Origin: Allochromatium vinosum DSM 180 | GTDB taxonomy: Bacteria; Pseudomonadota; Gammaproteobacteria; Chromatiales; Chromatiaceae | NCBI RefSeq assembly: GCF_000025485.1 | Contig: NC_013851.1 | Coordinates: forward strand, 3,096,001-3,160,000 | Length of the DNA stretch: 64,000 bases | Reading direction: 5' to 3' | Part shown: positions 38,646 through 48,414 of the stretch, piece by piece | How positions within the stretch are numbered: the first letter of the stretch is position 1 | Layout of the letters: every line of letters starts with the position of its first letter | Program-made: the position numbers and the translations under genes | Notes under the pieces: generated by a model | What the model was told of the DNA's origin: nothing | Database searches by the model: none | What the model saw: only the letters and a program-made list of their open reading frames with translations

Positions 38646-39995
38646 ATGTCACTGATTCCGAGCGCCGACGAACTCCTGCGGCTGGCCCCGGACGCCGCGT
38701 CCGTCAAGGCGGCCAAGGGACTGGTCATCCCGGCCAAATGGCCCCGGCTCGGCTATGACGAGACGGCGGTCTGGGGCGAGTGCCAGGGCAGCGGCTCCAA
38801 ACCCTATCAGACGCAGATCGATCTCTCCGGTCCGGCCTTCCGCTGTAGCTGCCCGAGCCGCAAATTCCCCTGCAAGCATGGTCTGGCGCTCGGTCTGCTG
38901 TATCTGCAACATCCCGATCGCTTCACGCACACCGATCCGCCCGACTGGGTCGGCGAGTGGCTGGCCTCGCGCGCCCAGCGCAGTGAACGCCAGACGAAAC
39001 GCCAGGAGTCGGCCGCGAGTGCCGGCTCAGCGCCGTCCGATCCCCGGGCCGCCGCGCGCCGCGAGGCCGAGCGTCAACGACGTCTGACGGAGGGTCTCGG
39101 CGAGCTGGAAGCCTGGCTGGCCGATCGGCTGCGTCAGGGGCTGGCCCAGCTCCAGGGTCAATCAGAGATCTGGACCGCCATGGCCGCGCGTCTGGTCGAC
39201 GCCCAGCTTCCGGGACTGGCGGAGCGGCTGAGACGCGCGGGCGCGCTGGTCGGTCGCGGCGAGCACTGGCCGAGTCGACTGCTGGCCGAACTCGGCCGGC
39301 TTCAACTGCTGATCGACGGCGCCCGACGCCTGGACAGCCTGCCGGCCGGCGAGCAGGCCGATCTGCGCGCGGCCCTGGGTCTGGCCCTGGACAAGGCCGT
39401 CGTGCTGGAGACAGGCGAGCGCCTCAGTGACGACTGGCAGGTGCTGGGCGTTCACATCGCCGAGGACGAGCGGCTGGTGATGCGCCGCGTCTGGCTCCAG
39501 GGCCGAACCAGCGACCGCCCGGCACTGGTGCTGGACTACAGCCACGGTCAAGCGAGCTTCGAGCCAATGCTGACGGTCGGTGACACGCTGGCCGCGACCC
39601 TCGCCTTCTACCCCAGTGCCGCGCCCATGCGCGCGCTGTTCGTCGATTCGCTGCGCCGTCTCCCGGAGGCTGCGTCCCGGCTGCCCGTCCCGCTCGCAGA
39701 CGCGCTGGAGCGGCTGGCCGACCAGATCGCCGCCAATCCCTGGCCAGCCGTTCGCGCATTGGGCCTCTCAGGCGTCCCGCAGCCCGACACGGTCGACGAC
39801 TGGCGGCTGTACGTCGGCGAGTCCACGACGCTGCGTCTGCAACTCGACACGGACGCGGCCTGGTCGCTCGTCGCGGCCGCCGGCGGTTCTCCGGTCACCC
39901 TGTTCGGCGAATGGGATGGCGAGTCGCTGCGCCCGCTCAGTGCCTGGACTCCGGAGCTGATCTGGACCGCCGACACCGCCCGGAGCGACCGCTGA
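38646..39995 (+). CDS. SWIM zinc-finger protein, first gene of MoxR-VWA operon
   Basis: A 449-residue protein. Residues about 55-80 hold a SWIM zinc finger, CSCPSRKFPCKHG (Cys-X-Cys-X6-Cys-X-His), thought to bind DNA or protein. The remainder is Leu/Arg-rich and helical, with no other recognised domain. I use the ATG at 38646; a TTG three codons upstream is also in frame. It overlaps the next gene by one base (TGATG). The gene order SWIM, DUF5691, MoxR, DUF5682, VWA recurs in other bacteria as I recall it, supporting a joint function that is not yet defined. Confidence 0.8.
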   Translation: MSLIPSADELLRLAPDAASVKAAKGLVIPAKWPRLGYDETAVWGECQGSGSKPYQTQIDLSGPAFRCSCPSRKFPCKHGLALGLLYLQHPDRFTHTDPPDWVGEWLASRAQRSERQTKRQESAASAGSAPSDPRAAARREAERQRRLTEGLGELEAWLADRLRQGLAQLQGQSEIWTAMAARLVDAQLPGLAERLRRAGALVGRGEHWPSRLLAELGRLQLLIDGARRLDSLPAGEQADLRAALGLALDKAVVLETGERLSDDWQVLGVHIAEDERLVMRRVWLQGRTSDRPALVLDYSHGQASFEPMLTVGDTLAATLAFYPSAAPMRALFVDSLRRLPEAASRLPVPLADALERLADQIAANPWPAVRALGLSGVPQPDTVDDWRLYVGESTTLRLQLDTDAAWSLVAAAGGSPVTLFGEWDGESLRPLSAWTPELIWTADTARSDR

Positions 39996-41563
39996 TGTCA
40001 CCGCTCGACCAACTGGCCACCCAACTCCTCATCGGCACCGACCGGCGCGCGCCCGAATGGCCGAGCGCGGACGGCGAACTCGGTCGTCTGTCCACCCGGA
40101 TCCAGGCCGACGCGGCCGCCTCGACCGAAACGAGCGCGCTGCGTCTGGCCGGCGTGCTCGCCGTCTGCTCGACCGCCGGTTTCCGGCCGCCGCCGACGGA
40201 TCGACCACAACCCCCGCCCTGCCCCGAGGACGCGCGCCCCGTGGCGGCGGAACCCGAACTGGTGACGACGCTAGGCACCATCCTGGACGAGGGACCGGAC
40301 CCGCTGCGCGTCCTGGCCCTGCGTCAGCTCGACGCCGCCGGCTACCTCCTGCCGCCGCGACTCCTGCCGCGCGCTCTGACGCTCGCGGTCCAACAGACCG
40401 ATCTGCGTCCCTGGCTGCCGCCTGTGGTCGGCGAGCGCGGACGCTGGCTGGCGCACCTCCATCCGGAGTGGTCGCCCGCCCTCACGCTGGACGAGACGCC
40501 GCCCGCCCCCGACTGGTGGGACAGCGGCACGCTGGACCAGCGGTGTCGGTTCCTGGCGGCCCAGCGTCGCCGCGACCCAGCCGAAGCGCGCGAGCGACTG
40601 GCCCAAACCCTGGGTGAAACCGACGCGCGCGGACGCACCCGACTGCTCGCTGAGCTGGAGACCGGCCTGAGCCTGGAGGACCAGGACGTTCTGGAGACCT
40701 GTCTACAGGACCGGAGCAAGGAGGTGCGCCGACAGGCCGGCACCCTGCTCGCCCGCCTGCCCGACAGTCGCTATGTCGCCCGTCTGACCGAGCGCGTCGG
40801 CGCCTGTCTCGGCCAGACGCGCAAGCGCCTGCGACAGGTGCTGACGATCGAGCCGCCCGCCGCCTTCGAGCCGGACTGGACGCTGGATGCCATCGAGGAG
40901 ACGCCTCCCAAGGGCGAGCGACTCGGCCAGCGCGCTTGGTGGCTCTACCAACTGGCGCGCGCTCTGCCGCTCGGCTGGTGGACCGGCCAGACCGGACTGG
41001 ACCCGGCCGGCTGCGTGCGCTGGGCCAAGAGCACCGATTGGGAACTCGCCCTGCTGCGGGCCTGGAGCGAGGCGCTCGCCCGCACCCCGGCGCTCGACTG
41101 GACCGAGGCGATCCTGAACCGGCTGCCGGTCGAGGGACTGGCGCTCGATCCGCTGGACCTCGTCGACCGGCTCCCGGCCGCCGAGCGCGAAACCTACTGG
41201 CTGGCCCTGATCGAGCGTCCGCCCCGTGGCCTGTCCCTGGGTCTGCTGCTGACCCGCTTCACCCAGGGACTGATGCGCGAGGGTCTGCCCGGCCTGTCCG
41301 TGCCCGGCGCGCGGCGTCTGCTCGATCGGCTCTATCGTCAGGGCGGTGCCGGCCGTCTGGTCCAGGACTACAGCCTGCGCCGCGCCCTTCCCGGCTTCAT
41401 CGCCTGTCTGCCGGACGCACTGCTCGACGAAGCCGCCGACGGCTGGCCGCGCGAGAGCCTGGACTCGCCCGCCGCGACCGAGACCCAGGCCCAAATTCTG
41501 GCCATCGTTCGGCAACGCCAGATCCTCAACCACCATCTTCTTCAGACAGGGCGATCCGCATGA
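39995..41563 (+). CDS. DUF5691-like helical repeat protein
   Basis: A 522-residue protein rich in Leu, Arg and Ala, with features of HEAT-like repeats (for example DVLETCLQDRSKEVRRQAG, which reads like an alpha-solenoid repeat). No catalytic motif is visible. The N-terminal LDQLATQLLIGTDRR and the operon context match what I recall of DUF5691. Starts on the stop codon of the SWIM gene and overlaps the AAA gene by four bases. Probably an adaptor in the AAA+ complex; that is inference. Confidence 0.65.
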   Translation: MSPLDQLATQLLIGTDRRAPEWPSADGELGRLSTRIQADAAASTETSALRLAGVLAVCSTAGFRPPPTDRPQPPPCPEDARPVAAEPELVTTLGTILDEGPDPLRVLALRQLDAAGYLLPPRLLPRALTLAVQQTDLRPWLPPVVGERGRWLAHLHPEWSPALTLDETPPAPDWWDSGTLDQRCRFLAAQRRRDPAEARERLAQTLGETDARGRTRLLAELETGLSLEDQDVLETCLQDRSKEVRRQAGTLLARLPDSRYVARLTERVGACLGQTRKRLRQVLTIEPPAAFEPDWTLDAIEETPPKGERLGQRAWWLYQLARALPLGWWTGQTGLDPAGCVRWAKSTDWELALLRAWSEALARTPALDWTEAILNRLPVEGLALDPLDLVDRLPAAERETYWLALIERPPRGLSLGLLLTRFTQGLMREGLPGLSVPGARRLLDRLYRQGGAGRLVQDYSLRRALPGFIACLPDALLDEAADGWPRESLDSPAATETQAQILAIVRQRQILNHHLLQTGRSA

Positions 41564-42639
41564 ATCAGATCCTGCGCCAGCACGCCGAACAGTCCTTCGC
41601 CGAGGAACTCGACGCACTCAAGCAGAGCGACAACCGCCAGCGTCCGCCCAACTGGGCCATGTCGCCCTGGGCGGTGGCGACCTATCTGCTCGGCGGACGG
41701 CTCGACAACGGCTTCGAGGTCAGTCCCAAGTACATCGGCAGCCGGCGGCTGATCGAGACCGCAATCGCCACCCTGACCACCGATCGCGCCCTGCTGCTGT
41801 TCGGGGTGCCGGGGACGGCCAAGTCCTGGGTCTCGGAGCATCTGGCCGCCGCTGTCTGCGGCGACTCGACCCTGCTCATCCAGGGCACCGCCGGCACCAG
41901 CGAGGAACAACTGCGCTACGGCTGGAACTATGCCGAACTGCTGTCGAAAGGCCCCTCGACCCAGGCCCTGGTACAAAGCCCGCTGATGCGCGCCATGGAA
42001 CAGGGCAAGATCGCCCGTGTCGAGGAACTGACGCGCATCCCGGCCGATGTCCAGGACACGCTGATCACCCTGCTCTCGGAGAAGTCGCTGCCCGTGCCCG
42101 AGCTGGGCACCGAGATCCAGGCCGTGCGCGGCTTCAACGCCATCGCCACCGCCAACAACCGCGACAAGGGCATCAACGAACTCTCCAGCGCCCTCAAGCG
42201 CCGCTTCAACACCGTGGTGCTGCCGCTGCCGTCCAGCGCGGACGAAGAGGTGGCCATCGTCAGCAAGCGCGTGGCCGAGCTCGGACGCGCGCTCGATCTG
42301 CCCGCCGAGCCGCCCGCCTTGAAGGAGGTGCAGCGTGTGGTGCGCATCTTCCGCGAGTTGCGCAACGGTCAGACCGAGGACGGCAAGACCAAGCTCAAGG
42401 CCCCGAGCGCCACGCTCAGCACCGCCGAGGCCATCTCGGTCATCAACAACGGCGTGGCGCTCGCCGCGCACTTCGGCGACGGGGTGATGCGCGCCGGCGA
42501 CATCGCTTCGAGCCTGATCGGCGCCATCGTCAAGGATCCGGTGCAGGATGCGCTGGTCTGGCGCGAGTACCAGGAGACCGTGATCAAGGAACGCGGCGAC
42601 TGGAAGGATCTCTATCGCGCCTGCCGCGACCACGACTGA
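41560..42639 (+). CDS. MoxR-type AAA+ ATPase
   Basis: A 359-residue AAA+ ATPase. The Walker A motif GVPGTAKS lies near residue 86, and the sequence continues with GTAGTSEEQLRYGWNYAEL. A Walker-B-like segment (IARVEELTRIPADVQDTLI) and sensor 1 (GFNAIATANNRDKG) follow. ALKRRFN is typical of the arginine finger region. MoxR ATPases pair with VWA-domain proteins to remodel or activate clients, and a VWA gene closes this operon. The start overlaps the preceding stop (ATGA); much longer frames upstream are read-through of the same frame. Confidence 0.88.
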   Translation: MNQILRQHAEQSFAEELDALKQSDNRQRPPNWAMSPWAVATYLLGGRLDNGFEVSPKYIGSRRLIETAIATLTTDRALLLFGVPGTAKSWVSEHLAAAVCGDSTLLIQGTAGTSEEQLRYGWNYAELLSKGPSTQALVQSPLMRAMEQGKIARVEELTRIPADVQDTLITLLSEKSLPVPELGTEIQAVRGFNAIATANNRDKGINELSSALKRRFNTVVLPLPSSADEEVAIVSKRVAELGRALDLPAEPPALKEVQRVVRIFRELRNGQTEDGKTKLKAPSATLSTAEAISVINNGVALAAHFGDGVMRAGDIASSLIGAIVKDPVQDALVWREYQETVIKERGDWKDLYRACRDHD

Positions 42640-42668
42640 GCGCGCCGCGCCCACAGCGGGGGAGCCAC

Positions 42669-44963
42669 ATGGCCGATTCGCCCTTCCATCTCTTCGGCAT
42701 CCGCCACCATGGTCCAGGCTGCGCGCGCAGTCTGCTCCAGGCGCTGGAGGCCCTGAACCCCGATTGCATCCTGGTGGAGGGTCCGCCGGAGGGACAGGCG
42801 CTGCTGGAATGGCTGCGCGATCCGGAACTGGCGCCGCCGGTCGCCCTGCTCGTCTACGATCCCAAGGACGCGCGCGAGGCCGTCTTCTATCCCTTCGCCG
42901 AGTTCTCGCCGGAATGGCAGGCGCTGCGCTTCGGACTCGAACGCGGTCTGCCGACCCGCTTCTTCGATCTGCCGGTCGCCCACCGGCTCGCGCTCGACGC
43001 GCCAGGCGAACCCCTGGCCGAAGACATCGAAGAAACCGAAACCGCTGCCGAAGATCCCGATGAAGTATCTGAGGCCGCCGCAGACCCCGACAGCGAACAG
43101 CGGCGTGAAGACCCGCTCGACTGGCTCGGCCGTGCCGCCGGCTACAGCGATGGCGAGTCCTGGTGGAATCATCTGGTCGAGGAACGCGGCGACGGTCTGC
43201 ACCTGTTCGCGGCTATCCGCGAGGCCATGACCCTGGTGCGCGAGGAGTCGGGCGACGATCACTGGACGGCACACAGGCGCGAGCACGAGGCCCGACGCGA
43301 GGCGCACATGCGCAAGCTGATGCGTCAGGCGCGCAAGGAGGGTTTCGAGCGCATCGCCGTGGTCTGCGGGGCCTGGCACGTCCCGGCCCTGGCCGAACTG
43401 CCGAGCGCGACCGCCGACAACGCGCTCCTCAAGTCGCTGCCCAAGCGTGCGGTCGAGGCAACCTGGGTGCCCTGGTCCTATCCGCATCTGAGCACCGCCA
43501 GCGGCTATGGCGCCGGCATCGCCTCGCCCGGCTGGTACGAGCACCTCTGGCACAGCGCCCCGGAGCGACGGGCCATCGGCTGGGTCGCCCGGGCCGCGCA
43601 GTTGCTGCGCGCCGAGGATCTCGACTGCTCATCGGCCCATCTGATCGAGGCCGTGCGGCTGGCCGACGCGCTGGCGGCGCTGCGCGAACGCCCCCAGCCC
43701 GGTCTCGACGAACTCGACGAGGCCCTGCGCACGGTCGTCTGCCAGGGCGAGGAAGCGCCGCTGCGGCTCATCCATCGCGCGCTCGTCATCGGCGAGCGGC
43801 TGGGACGCATCCCGGAGCAGACCCCGGTCGTGCCCCTGCAACGCGACATCACCGAGCGCCAGCGCGCGGTGCGCCTGAAACCCGAGGCGAGCCGCAAGAC
43901 GCTCGATCTCGACCTGCGCAAACCCACGGATCTGGCGCGCAGTCACCTGCTCCATCGTCTGTCGCTGCTCGGGATCGACTGGGGCGAAGTGCAGCGCACC
44001 GGGCGCTCGGTCAAGGGCACCTTCCACGAGGTCTGGACGCTGCAATGGGAGCCGCGGCACGCGCTCACCATCATCGAGGCCAGCCGCTGGGGCAACAGCG
44101 TCGAGGAGGCCGCCACCCGCCGCGTCATCGATGCCGCCGAACACGCCGACACACTGCCGGCCCTGTGCGAGCTGGTCGATCGCCTGCTGCTCGCCGATCT
44201 GCAAGCGGCCATCGTGCCGGTGACGCGCCGCCTGGAGGATCAGGCCGCCGTCGCCGGCGACGTGCCCCAGATGCTGGGCGCCATTCCGCCGCTGACCTCG
44301 ATCCTGCGCTACGGCAACGTGCGCCAGACCGACAGCGGTCTGGTGGCTCATGTCCTCGCCGGACTGGTGCCGCGCGCCGCGCTCGCGCTGCCCGGCGCCT
44401 GCACGGCGCTCGACGACGAGGCCGCCGACGCCATGCGCACAGCCATCCAGGGCGCCGACCGCCCGCTGCGTCTGCTTCAGGACGCGGAGTTCGAGCAGGC
44501 GTGGTCGCAGGCGCTGATGAGTCTCGCCGAGAGCGCGACCTGTCATGCCCTGATCGGCGGTCTGGCCGCGCGCCTGCTGTTCGATGCCCAGCAGGCGGAT
44601 CTGGAAACGACCGCGCGCCGTCTGTCGCTGGCTCTGTCGCTCGCCAATGATCCGGCGCCGGCCGCTGCCTGGCTCGAAGGTTTCCTCAACCGGAGCGCCC
44701 TGGTGCTGCTGCACGACCCGAGCCTCTGGGCCCTGGTCGACGACTGGGTCGCCGGCTTGAGCGAAGAGCATTTCGTGCGCGTGCTGCCGCTGGTGCGACG
44801 TGCCTTCTCGGCCTTCGCGCCGGCCGAGCGCCGCCAGCTCGGTGAACGCGCCCGGCGCCCGGCGAGCGTCGCGCCCCTGGCCATGACGGACACGGCCATC
44901 GATCCGGCACGCGCCGAGCGGCCCATCCCGCTGCTGCAACGTCTCCTGGGATTCGCACCATGA
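42669..44963 (+). CDS. DUF5682 protein, TraB/ChaN-like
   Basis: A 764-residue protein. The N-terminus FHLFGIRHHGPGCARS followed by NPDCILVEGPPEG has the GxxH and E-rich strand motifs seen in the TraB/TIKI/ChaN-like fold, suggesting a metal-dependent hydrolase or haem/metal-binding domain. Another conserved-looking segment is VVCGAWHVPAL, with a second His. An acidic stretch (about residues 118-155) separates two parts of this domain, and the C-terminal half is helical. GGGGGAG precedes the ATG. It overlaps the VWA gene by four bases. The fold assignment is tentative. Confidence 0.7.
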   Translation: MADSPFHLFGIRHHGPGCARSLLQALEALNPDCILVEGPPEGQALLEWLRDPELAPPVALLVYDPKDAREAVFYPFAEFSPEWQALRFGLERGLPTRFFDLPVAHRLALDAPGEPLAEDIEETETAAEDPDEVSEAAADPDSEQRREDPLDWLGRAAGYSDGESWWNHLVEERGDGLHLFAAIREAMTLVREESGDDHWTAHRREHEARREAHMRKLMRQARKEGFERIAVVCGAWHVPALAELPSATADNALLKSLPKRAVEATWVPWSYPHLSTASGYGAGIASPGWYEHLWHSAPERRAIGWVARAAQLLRAEDLDCSSAHLIEAVRLADALAALRERPQPGLDELDEALRTVVCQGEEAPLRLIHRALVIGERLGRIPEQTPVVPLQRDITERQRAVRLKPEASRKTLDLDLRKPTDLARSHLLHRLSLLGIDWGEVQRTGRSVKGTFHEVWTLQWEPRHALTIIEASRWGNSVEEAATRRVIDAAEHADTLPALCELVDRLLLADLQAAIVPVTRRLEDQAAVAGDVPQMLGAIPPLTSILRYGNVRQTDSGLVAHVLAGLVPRAALALPGACTALDDEAADAMRTAIQGADRPLRLLQDAEFEQAWSQALMSLAESATCHALIGGLAARLLFDAQQADLETTARRLSLALSLANDPAPAAAWLEGFLNRSALVLLHDPSLWALVDDWVAGLSEEHFVRVLPLVRRAFSAFAPAERRQLGERARRPASVAPLAMTDTAIDPARAERPIPLLQRLLGFAP

Positions 44964-46147
44964 CCGATCCGAGCCACCCGACCGACCCCGACCAGACCCG
45001 ACTCCGGCGCTGGCGTCTCATCCTGGGCGAGCCGGCTGAATCCGGTTGCGGATGCGTGCTCTCCGGACTCGACGCACAGATCGACGCCGCGCTCGGTGCG
45101 CTCTACGATCCGGACGGTCCGGGCGGACTGCGCGGCGGCAGCGGCGCCTCCTCGCCGCGGGTCGCGCGCTGGCTCGGCGACATCCGCCGCTACTTCCCCG
45201 GACCGCTGGTACAGGTGATGCAGCGCGACGCCTTCGAGCGGCTGGATCTCAAGTCGATGCTGCTGCAACCCGAGCTGCTGGAAGCGGTGCAGCCGGACGT
45301 GCATCTGGTGGCCACGCTCATGGCCCTGCGCGGCATCCTCCCGGCTCAGACCCGCGACACCGCGCGCACCGTCGTCGCCCGGGTGGTCGCCGCACTCATG
45401 GCGCGGCTGGACGAACCGATGCGTGCGGCGGTCAGCGGTGCGCTCAACCGCGCCGAGCGCAACCGTCGTCCCCGACACGCCGAGATCGACTGGAACCGTA
45501 CCATCCGCGCCAACCTGCGCCACTGGCAGGCCGACTATCAGACCCTGGTCCCGGAGCAGCTCATCGGCTATGGCCGTAAGGCGCGACGCACCCAGCGCGA
45601 GGTCGTGCTCTGCATCGACCAGAGCGGCTCCATGGCCAACTCGGTCGTCTATTCGAGCATCTTCGGCGCGGTCATGGCCTCGCTACCGGCCGTCAGGACG
45701 CATCTGGTGGTGTTCGACACCGCCGTGGTCGATCTCACGGCGGACCTGAGCGATCCGGTCGAGGTGCTGTTCGGCATCCAGCTCGGGGGCGGCACCGATA
45801 TCAACCGTGCGGTCGGCTACTGTCAGGGACTGATCCGTGAACCGCGCAACAGTATCCTGGTGCTGATCTCGGATCTCTACGAGGGCGGCGTCGAACGCCA
45901 GTTGCTCCAGCGCGCCGCCGAACTCATCCAGTCCGGCGTACAGGTCATCGTGCTGCTGGCCCTGAGCGATGAAGGTGCGCCCTCCTATGACCACCAGCTC
46001 GCGGCCAAGCTGGCCGCGCTCGGCGCACCGGCTTTCGCCTGCACGCCCGACCAGTTCCCCGAACTCATGGCCGCTGCGATCCGGCGCGAGGACGTGGCGC
46101 TGTGGGCCGCGAAGCAGGGGCTGGTGACAGCACGGGCGGAGGGCTGA
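44960..46147 (+). CDS. von Willebrand factor A-domain protein
   Basis: A 395-residue protein whose C-terminal half (about residues 215-385) is a VWA domain. The metal-ion-dependent adhesion site is intact: LCIDQSGSMANS (DxSxS), a GGGTDIN threonine motif, and LISDLYEGG with the Asp. The N-terminal half is helical. It lacks a signal peptide, so it acts in the cytoplasm, presumably as the partner of the MoxR ATPase two genes upstream. Last gene of the five-gene operon. Confidence 0.88.
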   Translation: MTDPSHPTDPDQTRLRRWRLILGEPAESGCGCVLSGLDAQIDAALGALYDPDGPGGLRGGSGASSPRVARWLGDIRRYFPGPLVQVMQRDAFERLDLKSMLLQPELLEAVQPDVHLVATLMALRGILPAQTRDTARTVVARVVAALMARLDEPMRAAVSGALNRAERNRRPRHAEIDWNRTIRANLRHWQADYQTLVPEQLIGYGRKARRTQREVVLCIDQSGSMANSVVYSSIFGAVMASLPAVRTHLVVFDTAVVDLTADLSDPVEVLFGIQLGGGTDINRAVGYCQGLIREPRNSILVLISDLYEGGVERQLLQRAAELIQSGVQVIVLLALSDEGAPSYDHQLAAKLAALGAPAFACTPDQFPELMAAAIRREDVALWAAKQGLVTARAEG

Positions 46148-46181
46148 ACCGGGTCCGGAACAGGAGGTGTCGCGTGACGCC

Positions 46182-47357
46182 TCAACGCGGCACGATCGAG
46201 AACAGAAAGCGCCGTTCGACCATCAGCCAGATCGAGCCGATCACGCCGATGTGGAGCAGCGTATTGACCCAAAACAGATCCAGGCCCGGCAACGGCGTGT
46301 TGTAGAGGATCAACAGCACATAGACATGCAGGATGAACACGTATAGCGAGTTCTGGCCCAGCGGAATGAGCAACCGGCCGATCGTGCGTTCGACAGGACG
46401 CCAGTAACGGCTCAGCAGATGATAGACGACGATGAAGGCGGCCACATCGTTCAGCAGCCGTCCCAGTCCCAGCGGGGTCTTCATGAACCAGGTTCGATAC
46501 AGCTCACCGAAGATCTGCGGATCGATGACATCCATCTGACCCCAGGGCCAGAACAGCGGATGCGGGTTGTTGTTGGCGAGGAACAGAAATCCCGCCAGCA
46601 GCACGCCGCACAGATAGACCAGTCGGCGGCTTGCCGGCCCGGCGAGAAACTCCAGTGTGCGCTCGCGGTAGTACCCGACCAGCAGACCATTGAAGAACAG
46701 CAGTTGCCAGGTCAGGGTCGGAAAGGCGTGTTCGTAGCGCGCGCCGGTCGGATTGAGTTGCAGAACGTGATTCAGGGCATAGGCCCCCCAGCTCAGCAGC
46801 AGCACGACCCAGGCCAGACGTCGACTGAGCAGGTAGAGCGCAATCGGAGCAGCGGCCATCAGTACCACGTACAGGCCAATGACTTGGAACTGATGCGGGC
46901 CGATACGCAACAGCAGGATCTGCTTCAAATAGTCCCACCAGGCGGTCCAGGCGGGCGGATAGAGCGGAAACGACTCACCGGACCAGGGACTGGTCCAGTG
47001 CGTGAACTCGAACACATTGATTGCCGGGATCAGTCCGAACACGGCGATACTGGCGATCACGAACAGGTTCACCCTGTAGAGCTGCCAGGCGCGCTGCCAC
47101 AGCAGGCGCGTCGCCGCCGCCAGTCCGTCGCGCTCCAGACGACGCCGATAAACCATCCCGACGACGACACCGGACAGGAAGACGAAGCCTTCAGCGCTCG
47201 AAACGAACGCGAGCCGATCCCAGGCGAACAGGCTCAAGGCCGACGCCAGTTCGAAATGCACGATGATCAGATAGACCATGATCAACCCGCGCAGCAGATC
47301 GATGCGCAGGTCGCGTCCGTTGTCGGAGGTCGGATAGGCGGCTGGTGAGTGATTCAA
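46182..47357 (-). CDS. OpgC-like membrane acyltransferase
   Basis: A 391-residue inner-membrane protein with about ten hydrophobic helices. The N-terminal RDLRIDLLRGLIMVYLIIVH and SAEGFVFLSGVVVG segments are characteristic of the OpgC/acyltransferase-3 group, which transfers succinyl or acetyl groups onto periplasmic glucans. No opgG/H genes are nearby, so the acceptor is unknown. It follows the CHAD gene on the same strand after 114 bases and converges with the VWA gene. Confidence 0.82.
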   Translation of the reverse strand: MNHSPAAYPTSDNGRDLRIDLLRGLIMVYLIIVHFELASALSLFAWDRLAFVSSAEGFVFLSGVVVGMVYRRRLERDGLAAATRLLWQRAWQLYRVNLFVIASIAVFGLIPAINVFEFTHWTSPWSGESFPLYPPAWTAWWDYLKQILLLRIGPHQFQVIGLYVVLMAAAPIALYLLSRRLAWVVLLLSWGAYALNHVLQLNPTGARYEHAFPTLTWQLLFFNGLLVGYYRERTLEFLAGPASRRLVYLCGVLLAGFLFLANNNPHPLFWPWGQMDVIDPQIFGELYRTWFMKTPLGLGRLLNDVAAFIVVYHLLSRYWRPVERTIGRLLIPLGQNSLYVFILHVYVLLILYNTPLPGLDLFWVNTLLHIGVIGSIWLMVERRFLFSIVPR

Positions 47358-47471
47358 GCGTTGGGGTCACTTGGCATGGAGCGCGGGGAGTTCGTGCTCG
47401 ATCCGCAAACACGGACGGCCCAGGTTCGGGCAATGCGTCGCGGCCATCGATAGCGCCCCGAATGTCCGCCA

Positions 47472-48386
47472 TCACCACGGCCGTTCGAGGCGCCGAAACT
47501 CGCGCCAGCGCTCATCGAAGCCGCTCAGTAGATCATAGGCCTGATGGGTACGCCAGCCGATCAGGGCACCCGCATAGCGGATGACCTCGACATCGGACTC
47601 ATCCGCGAGCAGCTCGGTGAGCAGGTCGGACATGACCGCCGCGTCGTTGAGCACGCCCAGCAGATCCTGGAGTCCTTTCAGGCGACCAATGAAGTCGTCG
47701 AGACCCGGAACGATGGGGGCGAAGAACTCGGCGGCATACCGCAGTTTCTTGCACTCGATGCGCAACAGATGCATCGACTCCGGATCGTTCCGGTCGAGTC
47801 CCAGACCCGCTTCCAGCACATGGCGCATGAGACGATCCAGCCGTTTGCGCGCATATTGCACGATCGGCCGTTCGAGCGTCCGACGCGCCTGCCGCGACAG
47901 CTCGGCCCGAGTCCAGGCGGCGTGCCCGAACCAGTCGGGAAAGTCGAGCTTGAAGGCCAGATAGCGTTCGCTGTCGAGCATCGCGCGCACCGGCTCATAG
48001 GCCGCTGCCCGCTGCCGCTCGGCGAGCGCGGCCAGCCGCTCGCCGCCGGACAGCGGCAGCCGGTCGCGAACGGCCGCCAGCCCCTCATCGATGAAGACGT
48101 CGAGATCCCGCGCCGCACCGAGCTGGTTGGCGATCCAGCGCAGTTCCTCGCTCCAGGGCCGGCTGACGGTCTTGGGCACCGCCGTGCGGAAGGCCGACAG
48201 GGCGGCGCGCATCCGCCGCGAGCTGACGCGCATCTGATGCACGCCCTCGGTGTCGTCCCAGGAGCGGGCCTGGTCCTCCCACGACAGCATGGCCTGAAAA
48301 TCGTGGCACAGGATCTCGGCCAGCGCCTCGCTCACCGTCAGACCCGCATGCATGGGAACCGGTGTTTTGCTCTTCCGCTTGTTCAT
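47472..48386 (-). CDS. CHAD-domain protein
   Basis: A 304-residue all-helical protein. The conserved CHAD pattern is clear: DTEGVHQMRVSSRRMRAALSAF near residue 45, with the His and Arg residues that bind phosphate, then RLMRHVL and ESMHLLRIECKKLRYAAEFF. CHAD domains bind polyphosphate and localise to polyphosphate granules. There is no attached CYTH triphosphatase domain and no ppk gene beside it. Confidence 0.9.
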   Translation of the reverse strand: MNKRKSKTPVPMHAGLTVSEALAEILCHDFQAMLSWEDQARSWDDTEGVHQMRVSSRRMRAALSAFRTAVPKTVSRPWSEELRWIANQLGAARDLDVFIDEGLAAVRDRLPLSGGERLAALAERQRAAAYEPVRAMLDSERYLAFKLDFPDWFGHAAWTRAELSRQARRTLERPIVQYARKRLDRLMRHVLEAGLGLDRNDPESMHLLRIECKKLRYAAEFFAPIVPGLDDFIGRLKGLQDLLGVLNDAAVMSDLLTELLADESDVEVIRYAGALIGWRTHQAYDLLSGFDERWREFRRLERPW

Positions 48387-48414
48387 GGATCTCTCGCGAT
48401 TCCGGAACCGGTTA

